From Stomorhina lunata (Eukaryota; Arthropoda; Insecta; Diptera; Rhiniidae), in NCBI GenBank assembly GCA_933228675.1, contig OW121743.1:15461724-15525723 (forward strand): a stretch of 64,000 nucleotides of DNA, in the 5' to 3' direction. Positions 1 through 9,403 of this stretch are shown here, piece by piece. Position 1 is the first letter of the stretch. Every line of letters starts with the position of its first letter. Below the pieces are notes generated by a model. It was not told the origin of the DNA, ran no database searches, and was given only the letters and a program-made list of their open reading frames with translations. A program made the translations under genes and the position numbers.

Positions 1-2207
1 TTCTAGTTCAGTTCTAGTTCAGTTCTAGTTCAGTTCTAGTTCAGTTCTAGTTCAGTTCTAGTTCAGTTCTACTTCAGTTCTAGTTCAGTTCTAGTTCAGT
101 TCTAGTTCAGTTCTAGTTCAGTTCTAGTTCAGTTCTAGTTCAGTTCTAGTTCAGTTCTAGTTCAGTTCTAGTTCAGTTCTAGTTCAGTTCTAGTTCAGTT
201 CTAGTTCAGTTCTAGTTCAGTTCTAGTTCTAGTTCTAGTTCAGTTCTAGTTCAGTTCTAGTTCAGTTCTAGTTCAGTTCTAGTTCAGTTCTAGTTCAGTT
301 CTAGTTCAGTTCTAGTTCAGTTCTAGTTCAGTTCTAGTTCAGTTCTAGTTCAGTTCTAGTTCAGTTCTAGTTCAGTTCTAGTTCAGTTCTAGTTCAGTTC
401 TAGTTCAGTTCTAGTTCAGTTCTAGTTCAGTTCTAGTTCAGTTCTAGTTCAGTTCTAGTTCAGTTCTAGTTCAGTTCTAGTTCAGTTCTAGTTCAGTTCT
501 AGTTCAGTTCTAGTTCAGTTCTAGTTCAGTTCTAGTTCAGTTCTAGTTCAGTTCTAGTTCAGTTCTAGTTCAGTTCTAGTTCAGTTCTAGTTCAGTTCTA
601 GTTCAGTTCTAGTTCAGTTCTAGTTCAGTTCTAGTTCAGTTCTAGTTCAGTTCTAGTTCAGTTCTAGTTCAGTTCTAGTTCTAGTTCAGTTCTAGTTCAG
701 TTCTAGTTCAGTTCTAGTTCAGTTCTAGTTCAGTTCTAGTTCAGTTCTAGTTCAGTTCTAGTTCAGTTCTAGTTCAGTTCTAGTTCAGTTCTAGTTCAGT
801 TCTAGTTCAGTTCTAGTTCAGTTCTAGTTCAGTTCTAGTTCAGTTCTAGTTCAGTTCTAGTTCAGTTCTAGTTCAGTTCTAGTTCAGTTCTAGTTCAGTT
901 CTAGTTCAGTTCTAGTTCAGTTCTAGTTCAGTTCTAGTTCAGTTCTAGTTCAGTTCTAGTTCAGTTCTAGTTCAGTTCTAGTTCAGTTCTAGTTCAGTTC
1001 TAGTTCAGTTCTAGTTCAGTTCTAGTTCAGTTCTAGTTCAGTTCTAGTTCAGTTCTAGTTCAGTTCTAGTTCAGTTCTAGTTCAGTTCTAGTTCAGTTCT
1101 AGTTCAGTTCTAGTTCAGTTCTAGTTCAGTTCTAGTTCAGTTCTAGTTCAGTTCTAGTTCAGTTCTAGTTCAGTTCTAGTTCAGTTCTAGTTCAGTTCTA
1201 GTTCAGTTCTAGTTCAGTTCTAGTTCAGTTCTAGTTCAGTTCTAGTTCAGTTCTAGTTCAGTTCTAGTTCAGTTCTAGTTCAGTTCTAGTTCAGTTCTAG
1301 TTCAGTTCTAGTTCAGTTCTAGTTCAGTTCTAGTTCAGTTCTAGTTCAGTTCTAGTTCAGTTCTAGTTCAGTTCTAGTTCAGTTCTAGTTCAGTTCTAGT
1401 TCAGTTCTAGTTCAGTTCTAGTTCAGTTCTAGTTCAGTTCTAGTTCAGTTCTAGTTCAGTTCTAGTTCAGTTCTAGTTCAGTTCTAGTTCAGTTCTAGTT
1501 CAGTTCTAGTTCAGTTCTAGTTCAGTTCTAGTTCAGTTCTAGTTCAGTTCTAGTTCAGTTCTAGTTCAGTTCTAGTTCAGTTCTAGTTCAGTTCTAGTTC
1601 AGTTCTAGTTCAGTTCTAGTTCAGTTCTAGTTCAGTTCTAGTTCAGTTCTAGTTCAGTTCTAGTTCAGTTCTAGTTCAGTTCTAGTTCAGTTCTAGTTCA
1701 GTTCTAGTTCAGTTCTAGTTCAGTTCTAGTTCAGTTCTAGTTCAGTTCTAGTTCAGTTCTAGTTCAGTTCTAGTTCAGTTCTAGTTCAGTTCTAGTTCAG
1801 TTCTAGTTCAGTTCTAGTTCAGTTCTAGTTCAGTTCTAGTTCAGTTCTAGTTCAGTTCTAGTTCAGTTCTAGTTCAGTTCTAGTTCAGTTCTAGTTCAGT
1901 TCTAGTTCAGTTCTAGTTCAGTTCTAGTTCAGTTCTAGTTCAGTTCTAGTTCAGTTCTAGTTCAGTTCTAGTTCAGTTCTAGTTCAGTTCTAGTTCAGTT
2001 CTAGTTCAGTTCTAGTTCAGTTCTAGTTCAGTTCTAGTTCAGTTCTAGTTCAGTTCTAGTTCAGTTCTAGTTCAGTTCTAGTTCAGTTCTAGTTCAGTTC
2101 TAGTTCAGTTCTAGTTCAGTTCTAGTTCAGTTCTAGTTCAGTTCTAGTTCAGTTCTAGTTCAGTTCTAGTTCAGTTCTAGTTCAGTTCTAGTTCAGTTCT
2201 AGTTCAG
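1..2207. repeat. 11-bp satellite array A (TTCTAGTTCAG)
   Basis: About 200 head-to-tail copies of the 11-mer TTCTAGTTCAG, almost without substitutions, running off the left edge of the window. Visible exceptions are one TTCTACTTCAG unit near 66 and short units that lose the CAG part near 221-232 and 674. The right edge is sharp: the last unit abuts a transposase fragment at 2208. The same 11-mer forms array B (4127-6167), and a one-base variant forms arrays C and D. It has no coding potential. Confidence 0.99.
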
Positions 2208-2333
2208 CACATTTGGACGATCAAATTGACCAAAAAAATCACGAAGTGCACGATATGCATTTTGATTTGAACGCCCATTTTCATAATAAGTCTGGATATC
2301 TTTAACACGTTGTTGGATTGTGTATTTCTCCAT
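2199..2333 (-). pseudogene. mariner-like transposase, N-terminal helix-turn-helix fragment
   Basis: On the minus strand an ATG at 2333-2331 opens 42 codons that begin MEKYTIQQRVKDIQTYYENG and continue to the FFGQFDRP stretch (residues 33-40). This matches the N-terminal DNA-binding helix-turn-helix (DUF4817-type) of insect mariner/Tc-like transposases, which normally continues for more than 300 residues. Here the frame runs straight into satellite A at 2207 and ends two codons later on a TAG supplied by the satellite, so the catalytic DDE/D domain is absent. The start is the natural one for this family. I infer a dead copy truncated by satellite growth or by recombination. Family level is fairly sure; the exact subfamily is not. 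Confidence 0.75.
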
Positions 2334-2636
2334 GGTTCAAATTGAGTAAGTCTGAAATAGAGAAATGTCAAATAAAATTCGGAAAAAAACTTGGCGTTTA
2401 GGTGTGGTTCACATTCAACATCGGCCCTTACAATTTAACCACCCTTTATTTTTATGTTAATAAAATTTTAATTAAAATTTAATTAAATCAAAAATGTAAG
2501 CAAATACGTTTTTTTATGAATTGGGGATTTTTGGTTCTAAAAATTTTAAAACTTGGGGATGGTGACCAAAAAGTATCTGGCAGCCCTGCACATTTGGTCA
2601 ATATTTTGAATTAGCTGCACTCTCGTACAACTTGAT

Positions 2637-2685
2637 GGTGGGTATACAAGATTCGGCACAGCCGATTTTAACACTCTTACTTGTT
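2637..2685. repeat. dispersed fly repeat end with ATTCGGC hairpin (copy 1)
   Basis: GGTGGGTATACAAG is followed by ATTCGGC-ACA-GCCGAT, an imperfect stem-loop, and by a short tail ending CTTACTTGTT. The same hairpin and tail recur at 61,267-61,302 with a perfect 7-bp stem. From general knowledge this hairpin plus CTTACTTGTT marks one end of a very common dispersed repeat of brachyceran flies. The element class is not certain to me. Confidence 0.55.
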
Positions 2686-2721
2686 AAGATTTGGATTTCC
2701 CAAATTGTATTTCCACATGGT

Positions 2722-2749
2722 CACTCTAACACTTTGATCTGTTAGAGTG
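2722..2749. repeat. perfect 10-bp inverted repeat
   Basis: CACTCTAACA and TGTTAGAGTG are exact reverse complements separated by the 8-base loop CTTTGATC. It could be a transposon remnant or a chance hairpin. Nothing next to it indicates a terminator or an RNA gene. Confidence 0.8.
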
Positions 2750-3512
2750 CGCACAAAAATAACAAAAACAAACAAAAACTACTGAAAAAATACAATAAAT
2801 AACACAGATATTAAATTTACCCTCCGAAATTAATATTATTAGATTAAGACAACAAGAACAAATAACAACAATAAAATAAAATATTAACAAAAAAGGTGTT
2901 TAAACAATAAACACCGACTATCAAATAAAAAAAGAAAAAGAAAAACAGTAACAACAAAAAAAGATAATAATATTGTAGCAAAACAACTGGGGAAAGAAAT
3001 AAGGAACGAAATTTTAAAATAACTACAAACGGTAGCCGAAAAAAGTAAATTTTTTCCAATTACACATACATTATTTATTTGTTGGTATCGTACTACTCTA
3101 CCGAACCCTATCTGGAGAGTATATTGGACTTATGCTGATGTTTGTAACCCCTAAAAATATATAATCTCCTTAAATTAGTCCAAATGTCGCCTAATAGCTT
3201 TGGAGTCGTTTTAGCGATGGGCTTTAGTCTAGCTGTTCAAATTGTGGATCACAATTTTGAAGATCTTTGTTCTTAAAGTGGACAAAATCAAAAATTTGTT
3301 TATATCTTTTAAACCTTAAATATGACCCATATAAACAGAGATCACTGATCAAATATTATTAGTAATTTATAAAAACTTCGATGTCACTTCATTATTAGCA
3401 AAGACCATAGTTTTAATATAGGGTCCAATTCTGACTTAAGTAATGCTTACAAATTACGGTCAACTTTTAAATCAGAGCAGATGAGAAAGAATCTTGAATC
3501 TGAGACCAATCT

Positions 3513-3938
3513 TTAGTAACTACTTAACCTAATTGCTATATTAAGGTCTAAGTTTTCAGCCATTAGCATAAAAAAGAGTGCCTTGGAAGGAATAGTCCTA
3601 ATGGCACCAGTAGTCATCAAAGCAGAGGATCTGAGTATTTTAACAAAAGAGCCTCGCTGATTAGTCTTAAATAGTATAGGCCACCAAATGAGAGTGTCGT
3701 ACATGAGTATAGGCTTTACAAGCATTTCAAAGAGCCAGGCAGTATTGGCGGGGGAAAGGCCACATGTGTTGCCTAAGGCTTTTCTACATGAGTAGAGTGC
3801 AATAGCTGATTTAGACACCCTCGATTGGGTGCTTAGGCTCCAGGACAGCTTAGAGTTCCAAATTACTACTAGATATTTGGCGTGGTCAGCGAGCACAAGT
3901 TCAACCCCATCTAACTTCGGGAGAAAGAACTTCTTCCC
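3513..3938 (-). pseudogene. non-LTR retrotransposon (LINE) reverse transcriptase, C-terminal part
   Basis: A minus-strand frame open from 3938 to the stop at 3513 (about 140 codons) contains KLDGVELVLADHAKYL, then SKLSW, LGNTCGLSP, VKPILMYDTLIWWP and a GAIRTIPSKAL stretch. This order is that of the region at and just after the reverse-transcriptase thumb in R1/I/LOA-type LINEs (family pattern: KYLGVILDSKLNW, WGLSP, RPILTYG, WWP, TGALRTTPT). An in-frame TGA at 3941-3939 ends the frame upstream, and the usual DSK has become NSK. The YADD catalytic region and RNase H are not in this piece. It is a decayed remnant. Its N-terminal part lies in the duplicated segment 3858-4126. Confidence 0.8.
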
Positions 3939-4126
3939 TCATTGAACCATTAGATTCGGTTAAAAATGATCATAAGTCGGCAAATGTCCATATCAGTCAT
4001 ATTGTCTCGGTCTCCAAAGAAATAAGACCACAGCGTTAGTCCCCTTCTGCAAAACAGGATAAGCCAAGTGAAATGCAGAGAAGATACTTTTTCGACAACT
4101 TTTTATCATGACAGTTTTTGCAAAAG
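3858..4126. repeat. LINE-derived segment flanking array B, left copy
   Basis: About 265 bp that recur in direct orientation at 6168-6428 with scattered substitutions and a small deletion in the right copy. Shared landmarks include GATATTTGGCGTGGTCAG, TAAGTCGGCAAATGTCCATA and the final GACAGTTTTTGCAAAAG. Immediately after that last motif satellite B begins here, whereas the right copy continues into other sequence. Confidence 0.9.
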
Positions 4127-6167
4127 TTCAGTTCTAGTTCAGTTCTAGTTTCAGTTCTAGGTTTAGTTCTAGGTTCAATTCTTGATTCAGTTCTAGTTTC
4201 AGTTCTAGTTCAGTTCTAGGTTCAGTTCTACTTCAGTTCTAGTTCAGTTCTACTTCAGTTCTAGTTCAGTTCTAGTTCAGTTCTAGTTCAGTTCTAGTTC
4301 AGTTCTAGTTCAGTTCTAGTTCAGTTCTAGTTCAGTTCTAGTTCAGTTCTAGTTCAGTTCTAGTTCAGTTCTAGTTCAGTTCTAGTTCAGTTCTAGTTCA
4401 GTTCTAGTTCAGTTCTAGTTCAGTTCTAGTTCAGTTCTAGTTCAGTTCTAGTTCAGTTCTAGTTCAGTTCTAGCTCAGTTCTAGTTCAGTTCTAGTTCAG
4501 TTCTAGTTCAGTTCTAGTTCAGTTCTAGTTCAGTTCTAGTTCAGTTCTAGTTCAGTTCTAGTTCAGTTCTAGTTCAGTTCTAGTTCAGTTCTAGTTCAGT
4601 TCTAGTTCAGTTCTAGTTCAGTTCTAGTTCAGTTCTAGTTCAGTTCTAGTTCAGTTCTAGTTCAGTTCTAGTTCAGTTCTAGTTCAGTTCTAGTTCAGTT
4701 CTAGTTCAGTTCTAGTTCAGTTCTAGTTCAGTTCTAGTTCAGTTCTAGTTCAGTTCTAGTTCAGTTCTAGTTCAGTTCTAGTTCAGTTCTAGTTCAGTTC
4801 TAGTTCAGTTCTAGTTCAGTTCTAGTTCAGTTCTAGTTCAGTTCTAGTTCAGTTCTAGTTCAGTTCTAGTTCAGTTCTAGTTCAGTTCTAGTTCAGTTCT
4901 AGTTCAGTTCTAGTTCAGTTCTAGTTCAGTTCTAGTTCAGTTCTAGTTCAGTTCTAGTTCAGTTCTAGTTCAGTTCTAGTTCAGTTCTAGTTCAGTTCTA
5001 GTTCAGTTCTAGTTCAGTTCTAGTTCAGTTCTAGTTCAGTTCTAGTTCAGTTCTAGTTCAGTTCTAGTTCAGTTCTAGTTCAGTTCTAGTTCAGTTCTAG
5101 TTCAGTTCTAGTTCAGTTCTAGTTCAGTTCTAGTTCAGTTCTAGTTCAGTTCTAGTTCAGTTCTAGTTCAGTTCTAGTTCAGTTCTAGTTCAGTTCTAGT
5201 TCAGTTCTAGTTCAGTTCTAGTTCAGTTCTAGTTCAGTTCTAGTTCAGTTCTAGTTCAGTTCTAGTTCAGTTCTAGTTCAGTTCTAGTTCAGTTCTAGTT
5301 CAGTTCTAGTTCAGTTCTAGTTCAGTTCTAGTTCAGTTCTAGTTCAGTTCTAGTTCAGTTCTGGTTCAGTTCTAGTTCAGTTCTAGTTCAGTTCTAGTTC
5401 AGTTCTAGTTCAGTTCTAGTTCAGTTCTAGTTCAGTTCTAGTTCAGTTCTAGTTCAGTTCTAGTTCAGTTCTAGTTCAGTTCTAGTTCAGTTCTAGTTCA
5501 GTTCTAGTTCAGTTCTAGTTCAGTTCTAGTTCAGTTCTAGTTCAGTTCTAGTTCAGTTCTAGTTCAGTTCTAGTTCAGTTCTAGTTCAGTTCTAGTTCAG
5601 TTCTAGTTCAGTTCTAGTTCAGTTCTAGTTCAGTTCTAGTTCAGTTCTAGTTCAGTTCTAGTTCAGTTCTAGTTCAGTTCTAGTTCAGTTCTAGTTCAGT
5701 TCTAGTTCAGTTCTAGTTCAGTTCTAGTTCAGTTCTAGTTCAGTTCTAGTTCAGTTCTAGTTCAGTTCTAGTTCAGTTCTAGTTCAGTTCTAGTTCAGTT
5801 CTAGTTCAGTTCTAGTTCAGTTCTAGTTCAGTTCTAGTTCAGTTCTAGTTCAGTTCTAGTTCAGTTCTAGTTCAGTTCTAGTTCAGTTCTAGTTCAGTTC
5901 TAGTTCAGTTCTAGTTCAGTTCTAGTTCAGTTCTAGTTCAGTTCTAGTTCAGTTCTAGTTCAGTTCTAGTTCAGTTCTAGTTCAGTTCTAGTTCAGTTCT
6001 AGTTCAGTTCTAGTTCAGTTCTAGTTCAGTTCTAGTTCAGTTCTAGTTCAGTTCTAGTTCAGTTCTAGTTCAGTTCTAGTTCAGTTCTAGTTCAGTTCTA
6101 GTTCAGTTCTAGTTCAGTTCTAGTTCAGTTCTAGTTCAGTTCTAGTTCAGTTCTAGTTCAGTTCAGT
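4127..6167. repeat. 11-bp satellite array B (TTCTAGTTCAG)
   Basis: About 185 copies of the same 11-mer as array A. The first 130 bp are degenerate, with 12-base forms such as TTCTAGGTTCAG and TTCTAGTTTCAG and one TTCTTGATTCAG; the rest is nearly uniform (single variants near 4471 and 5361). Degenerate edge and clean core is the usual pattern for arrays homogenised by unequal exchange. The array sits exactly between the two copies of a LINE-derived segment. Confidence 0.98.
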
Positions 6168-6261
6168 CCAAAATGACTTCTAGATATTTGGCGTGGTCAG
6201 ATAGCACAAGTTCAACCCATTGGGGGAAGAACTTCTTCCCCCATTGAACCATTAGAATTGG
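6163..6261 (-). pseudogene. LINE reverse transcriptase fragment, second copy
   Basis: In the right copy of the duplicated segment the minus-strand frame is open from 6261 and reads ILMVQWGKKFF, then VELVLSDHAKYLEVILD, followed at once by a TGA made by satellite B. The YLEVILD stretch is closer to the family pattern YLGVILD than the left copy (YLVVIWN), so neither copy simply derives from the other in its present form. The element breaks off at the satellite edge. Confidence 0.7.
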
Positions 6262-6428
6262 TTAGAAATGATCATAAGTCGGCAAATGTCCATATCAGTC
6301 ATATTGCCTCGGTCTCCAAAGAAATAAGACCACAGGGTTAGTCCCCTTCTGCAAAACAGGATAAGCCGGGTGAAATGCAGAGAAGATAATTTTTCGACAA
6401 CTTTTTATCATGACAGTTTTTGCAAAAG
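6168..6428. repeat. LINE-derived segment flanking array B, right copy
   Basis: Direct counterpart of 3858-4126. Similarity starts next to the last satellite unit and ends at GCAAAAG (6428), exactly where the left copy passes into satellite. Confidence 0.9.
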
Positions 6429-6572
6429 TCAATTCGTTGCAACTCTAATGTACTGGGCGCTGTCCGAAAACGAGATTTTATTACCCTAAGGGGATAGGTA
6501 ACACTATTGGGATTTTGTATTATTAGAATTAAATGAGGATTTATTCGGATGTATTCAATGTATTCTTAATTA

Positions 6573-6716
6573 AAAGTGTTCGATAACGATCCTGAGGGAA
6601 TTCATAGAAGAGGGCGTCCAAAACTTTGATGAAAAGACCAAGTAGAAGAAAATCTTTCAAAACTTGGCCTACGAAATTGGAGAATATTCGCATAAGATAG
6701 AAGCGCATGGAATTTT
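6573..6716 (+). pseudogene. retroelement (RTE-like LINE) C-terminal tail, decayed
   Basis: The plus-strand frame reads KVFDNDPEGIHRRGRPKL, two TGA stops, KDQVEENLSKLGLRNWRIFA, a TAA, then DRSAWNF. The family pattern, which I know from the tail after the reverse transcriptase of many animal LINEs, is PEGxRxRGRPxxRWxDxVExDLxxLxVxNWxxxAQDRxxW. The match in order and spacing is good, with stops where R-W and Q are expected. It lies in opposite orientation to the LINE pieces on both sides, so it is a separate insertion. Confidence 0.65.
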
Positions 6717-7113
6717 AAAATGTGCTCGGCCTTTGACCTAAACAGATTGTAACTATAGGCCATTTAGGTACATCCAATATCGTCAGTCCATTTCATTATA
6801 GTGGAAAGGGCTCTGAGAAGAATATCTCTGATTGTCAGAAGCTTACTTGACTGATATTGATTGTAAATCTCCCAGTTTAGTAAAGTTCTTGGTGTCTGTC
6901 AATGAACTTTCTAATGCTTCCTAATATTTTGTTAATAGTAACATACTTAGGAGATCTAGGGGATGTTGGATAAAAAGCAATGGTTCTGATTGGTTTTAAC
7001 TGGGTAAGCCCAGATTTTTCTTGGTTATTCTTAATCTCAACTGACCTCCTACGTTAACACCCGTTATTGTAGTTAGCTAATATGTCCGGCGAGTTCTCCC
7101 ATTAGAACAATAA
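6717..7113. other. spacer between retroelement remnants
   Basis: No gene recognised. It is somewhat less AT-rich than the repeat tracts and probably contains decayed 3' sequence of the plus-strand retroelement at 6573-6716 and of the minus-strand LINE at 7114-7329. Confidence 0.4.
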
Positions 7114-7329
7114 CTATGAAAAAGTTAAAATTAGAATAAAGACGGTCCCCCTAATGTTAGAAGGGGACTTCCGAATTCGAATTAAAGAGGCTATTTTGGT
7201 GTTTGAGATCTCTGATGGGTAGTGCAAAAATGGGAATCCCAGTTGGAGGGTCCTAATATCAGCAAGGGCTGGGCAGTGACAGAGGAGATGAGAGATGAAT
7301 CTTCTATCTAACGAACATAGAATCAACAT
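7114..7329 (-). pseudogene. LINE RNase H-distal C-terminus (HLLCHCPAL motif)
   Basis: A minus-strand frame of 71 codons contains ISHLLCHCPALADIR followed by LGFPFL, PSEIS and an Ile/Lys-rich end. It matches the Cys/His end of LINE polyproteins after RNase H (family pattern CxxC...EHxLCxCPALAxxRxxxLG). The upstream CxxC pair is missing because the frame starts just inside the motif, 33 bp from the 161-bp tandem array. On the minus strand it lies upstream of the reverse-transcriptase fragments at 3.5-6.3 kb, so it cannot be their collinear continuation. Confidence 0.65.
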
Positions 7330-7362
7330 AAAAGCAGGAATCCATTGCCCACAAACATTACC

Positions 7363-8205
7363 ACCACTCGTCTAAGGTTCAGGGCGAAGAACTACAATAT
7401 ATACGTCCCTTCTTGTATTAGATGGAGTGTCAATGACGCAGACGAAGCCTTAGAGTGGTGAAAATTTATCGGAAGAAACCGGAAGGTCAATATCTTCTTC
7501 CACTATCGTCCCGTCTGTCATTTACCACTCGTCTAAGGTTCATGGTGAAGAACTACAATATTTGCGTTCCTAATGTAAATGAAGTCTTAGAATGGTCAAA
7601 ATTTATCGGAAGAAACCAAATGGTCGACAGCTTCTTCCACTATCGTCCCGTCTGTCATTAACAACTCGTCTAAGGTTCATGGTAAAGAACTACAATATAT
7701 ACGTTCCTGGATGGAGTATAAATGACGCAGATGAAGCCTTAGAGTGGTGAAAATTTATCGGAAGAAGACGAAAGGTCAAAAACTTCTTTCACTATCGTTC
7801 CGTCTGGCCTGAACCATTCGTCTAAGGTTCGTGGCTAAGAACTACAATATATACGTTCCTCCTTGTATTAGATGGAGTATCAATGACGCAGATGAAACCT
7901 TATAGTTGTGAAAATTTATCGGAAGAAACCGAAAGTTCAATATCTTCTTCCATTATCGTCCTGTCTGCCTCGAACCACTCGTCTAAGGTTTGTGGCCAAG
8001 AACTGCAATATCTACGTTCCTCCTTGTATTAGATGGAGTATCAATGACGCAGATGAAGCCTTAGAGTGGTGAAAATTTATAGAAAGAAGACGAAAGGTCG
8101 AAATCTTCTTTCACTATCGTTCCGTCTGGCCTGAACCACTCGTCTAAGGTTCGTGGCTAAGAACTGCAACATCTACTTTCCTCCTTCTATTAGATGGAGT
8201 GTCAA
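7363..8205. repeat. 161-bp tandem repeat, five copies plus a partial
   Basis: Copies begin at 7363, 7524, 7661, 7813, 7974 and 8135, each opening with a form of ACCACTCGTCTAAGGTTC. Full copies are 161 bp. Those starting at 7524 and 7661 are 137 and 152 bp because of internal deletions; the last stops after about 70 bp. Shared landmarks are ATGACGCAGATGAAGCC and AAAATTTATCGGAAGAA. The 68-codon frame at 7455-7661 spans two units and shows no sign of being a protein. Confidence 0.95.
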
Positions 8206-8668
8206 AATATTTATCAAGCACCAAAGTCCATCAGAACTGGATGAGTAAAATTTTCAGAAGCTCTTACTTACGAAGCTTTTCGCTTGGTTTTGTATTAAAG
8301 GGATTTCCGAAGAAATTCAAAAAAGATAAGACCTTATCCAGACATTTTTCGGGGACTTCTGTTATGTATAATAAATTTAGATAAATAAAAGCTAAAGATA
8401 ATTTTGTATATATAATTTTTAAATCTTTAAGATTAAAGTAAATTTTGCTAATTTGATGGTCCCTTGGTTTAGCTGATCTAGGGTCTAGGTGATCTAAATT
8501 TTGTAACTCGTGAAGGGTATACGAAATTCGTGGAGACTAATATAAAATTTTGACGGTTTTGGTACAAAACTTTATCGCTCTTCTTTGAGTCATTAAAAAA
8601 AATTGTTCTCTTTTTTTTTGGATAAATAAATTATTGATTTTCTCTTTCTGCTCTTTCTCTAATTTCAG
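8206..8668. other. AT-rich spacer before the candidate exon
   Basis: Holds a 61-codon plus frame (8199-8384) with no recognisable motif, ending beside an AATAAA at 8384-8390 that could be a retroelement or gene 3' end. The right end turns into a strong pyrimidine tract (8637-8665) leading to an AG at 8667-8668. Confidence 0.4.
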
Positions 8669-9191
8669 TCAACCAACAACAGCAGCAGCAACAACAACAA
8701 CAACTACTACTCAACGTTAAAACTTATTTCAAAAATCATAAATTAAACAAATAATCAACAATTTCCACTCTCACACCGAAATAAAACAAAAAAAATTTCA
8801 TTAAAAAGAAATTTTTGTGCAAAAAAAAGAAGGAAAAAACGTGAATTGAAAAAGAAAAATATTTACAAAATTTCTAAAATTTTGTAATAAATTTTATAAT
8901 AAATTAAAAATAAATTTAAATTAAATTAAATTAAATTTAATAAGTATTTAATTAAATTCAAATAGTTTTTGATAAATTAAAATATTGAAAATATAAAAAA
9001 AAGTTTCAACAAAAAGTAAAATAATCTTTAAAATCTTTGGACAATATCAAATAGAAAAAAAGTGTGTGAGTAATCAAATCAAATTGTTTAGCCGTGAATT
9101 TTTGTTAAATAATTAAGGAAATTATTTAGCAAAAACAAAATTTAAAAAAAAACAGAAAAATTTTTGATTGAATTTCGATTTTAATAAACAG
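8669..9191 (+). other. candidate non-coding (5' UTR) exon
   Basis: A long CT-rich tract ends in TTTCAG at 8668, a good splice-acceptor pattern, and 523 bp later ACAG|GTAATT at 9191/9192 fits a splice donor. Between them lie CAG/CAA repeats and A-rich sequence with no long frame, the texture of long 5' UTR exons in Drosophila-like genes. Alternatively TCAGTC at 8665-8670 matches the fly initiator consensus (TCAGTY), so transcription could begin here, with the CT-rich tract offering GAGA-factor-like sites. In either case a gene would run rightwards with its first large intron starting at 9192. No coding exon in this window is firmly linked to it. Confidence 0.3.
8680..8706 (+). repeat. CAG/CAA (opa-like) simple repeat
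   Basis: Short run of CAG and CAA triplets, then CTACTACTC, inside the candidate exon. In flies such tracts are common both in coding exons (polyglutamine) and in 5' UTRs. Here no flanking reading frame supports coding. Confidence 0.8.
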
Positions 9192-9403
9192 GTAATTAAC
9201 AATTTTCTTTGATTCTTTAAGTCAAAATTTTCGAAGGAAATATTAAGAATTATTTTAAGTCCATTTGTAAACAACATATGTAGCTGTAAAACGATTAAGG
9301 CACTATGGGCTTGGATGAAAAAATTTCAGATCAAAAATATAGAAGAAAAGAAGTACAATTCTCCCTACTATCATACGGTAGAAAGGCGCATGATAGAATA
9401 TAA
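9192..9403. other. short unique spacer before array U1
   Basis: AT-rich DNA without frames or clear motifs. Near 9361-9400 it already contains degenerate pieces of the next array (CTATCATACGGTAGAAAG, GATAGAATATAATTC). Confidence 0.5.

Larger units (their letters stand above)
2334..3512. other. AT-rich spacer with dispersed-repeat remnants
   Basis: No gene is seen. The left part probably holds the 5' flank of the mariner-like element. A dispersed-repeat end lies at 2637-2685 and a perfect hairpin at 2722-2749 (both listed separately). The open frame at 2844-3059 is a low-complexity Phe/Leu run from poly-A/T sequence. The part from 3180 to 3512 may be decayed LINE sequence downstream of the reverse-transcriptase remnant, but I could not confirm it. 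Confidence 0.5.

Noticed and set aside
1..2207. Telomeric repeat at the window edge
   Set aside because: TTCTAGTTCAG is not an insect telomere repeat (TTAGG), flies lack that repeat, and the same family is internal at three other places in the window.
2722..2749. Rho-independent terminator
   Set aside because: The organism is eukaryotic, the stem is not GC-rich, and no transcription unit ends here.
2844..3059. 71-codon minus frame rich in Phe/Leu
   Set aside because: It comes from poly-A/T and ACAACA simple sequence, with no motif and no conserved start context.
7455..7661. 68-codon plus frame in the 161-bp repeat
   Set aside because: The frame exists in only one unit; others have stops or indels, so it is not maintained as coding.
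8199..8384. 61-codon plus frame followed by AATAAA
   Set aside because: No recognisable motif. The AATAAA is not informative in AT-rich DNA, and a retroelement 3' end is equally possible.
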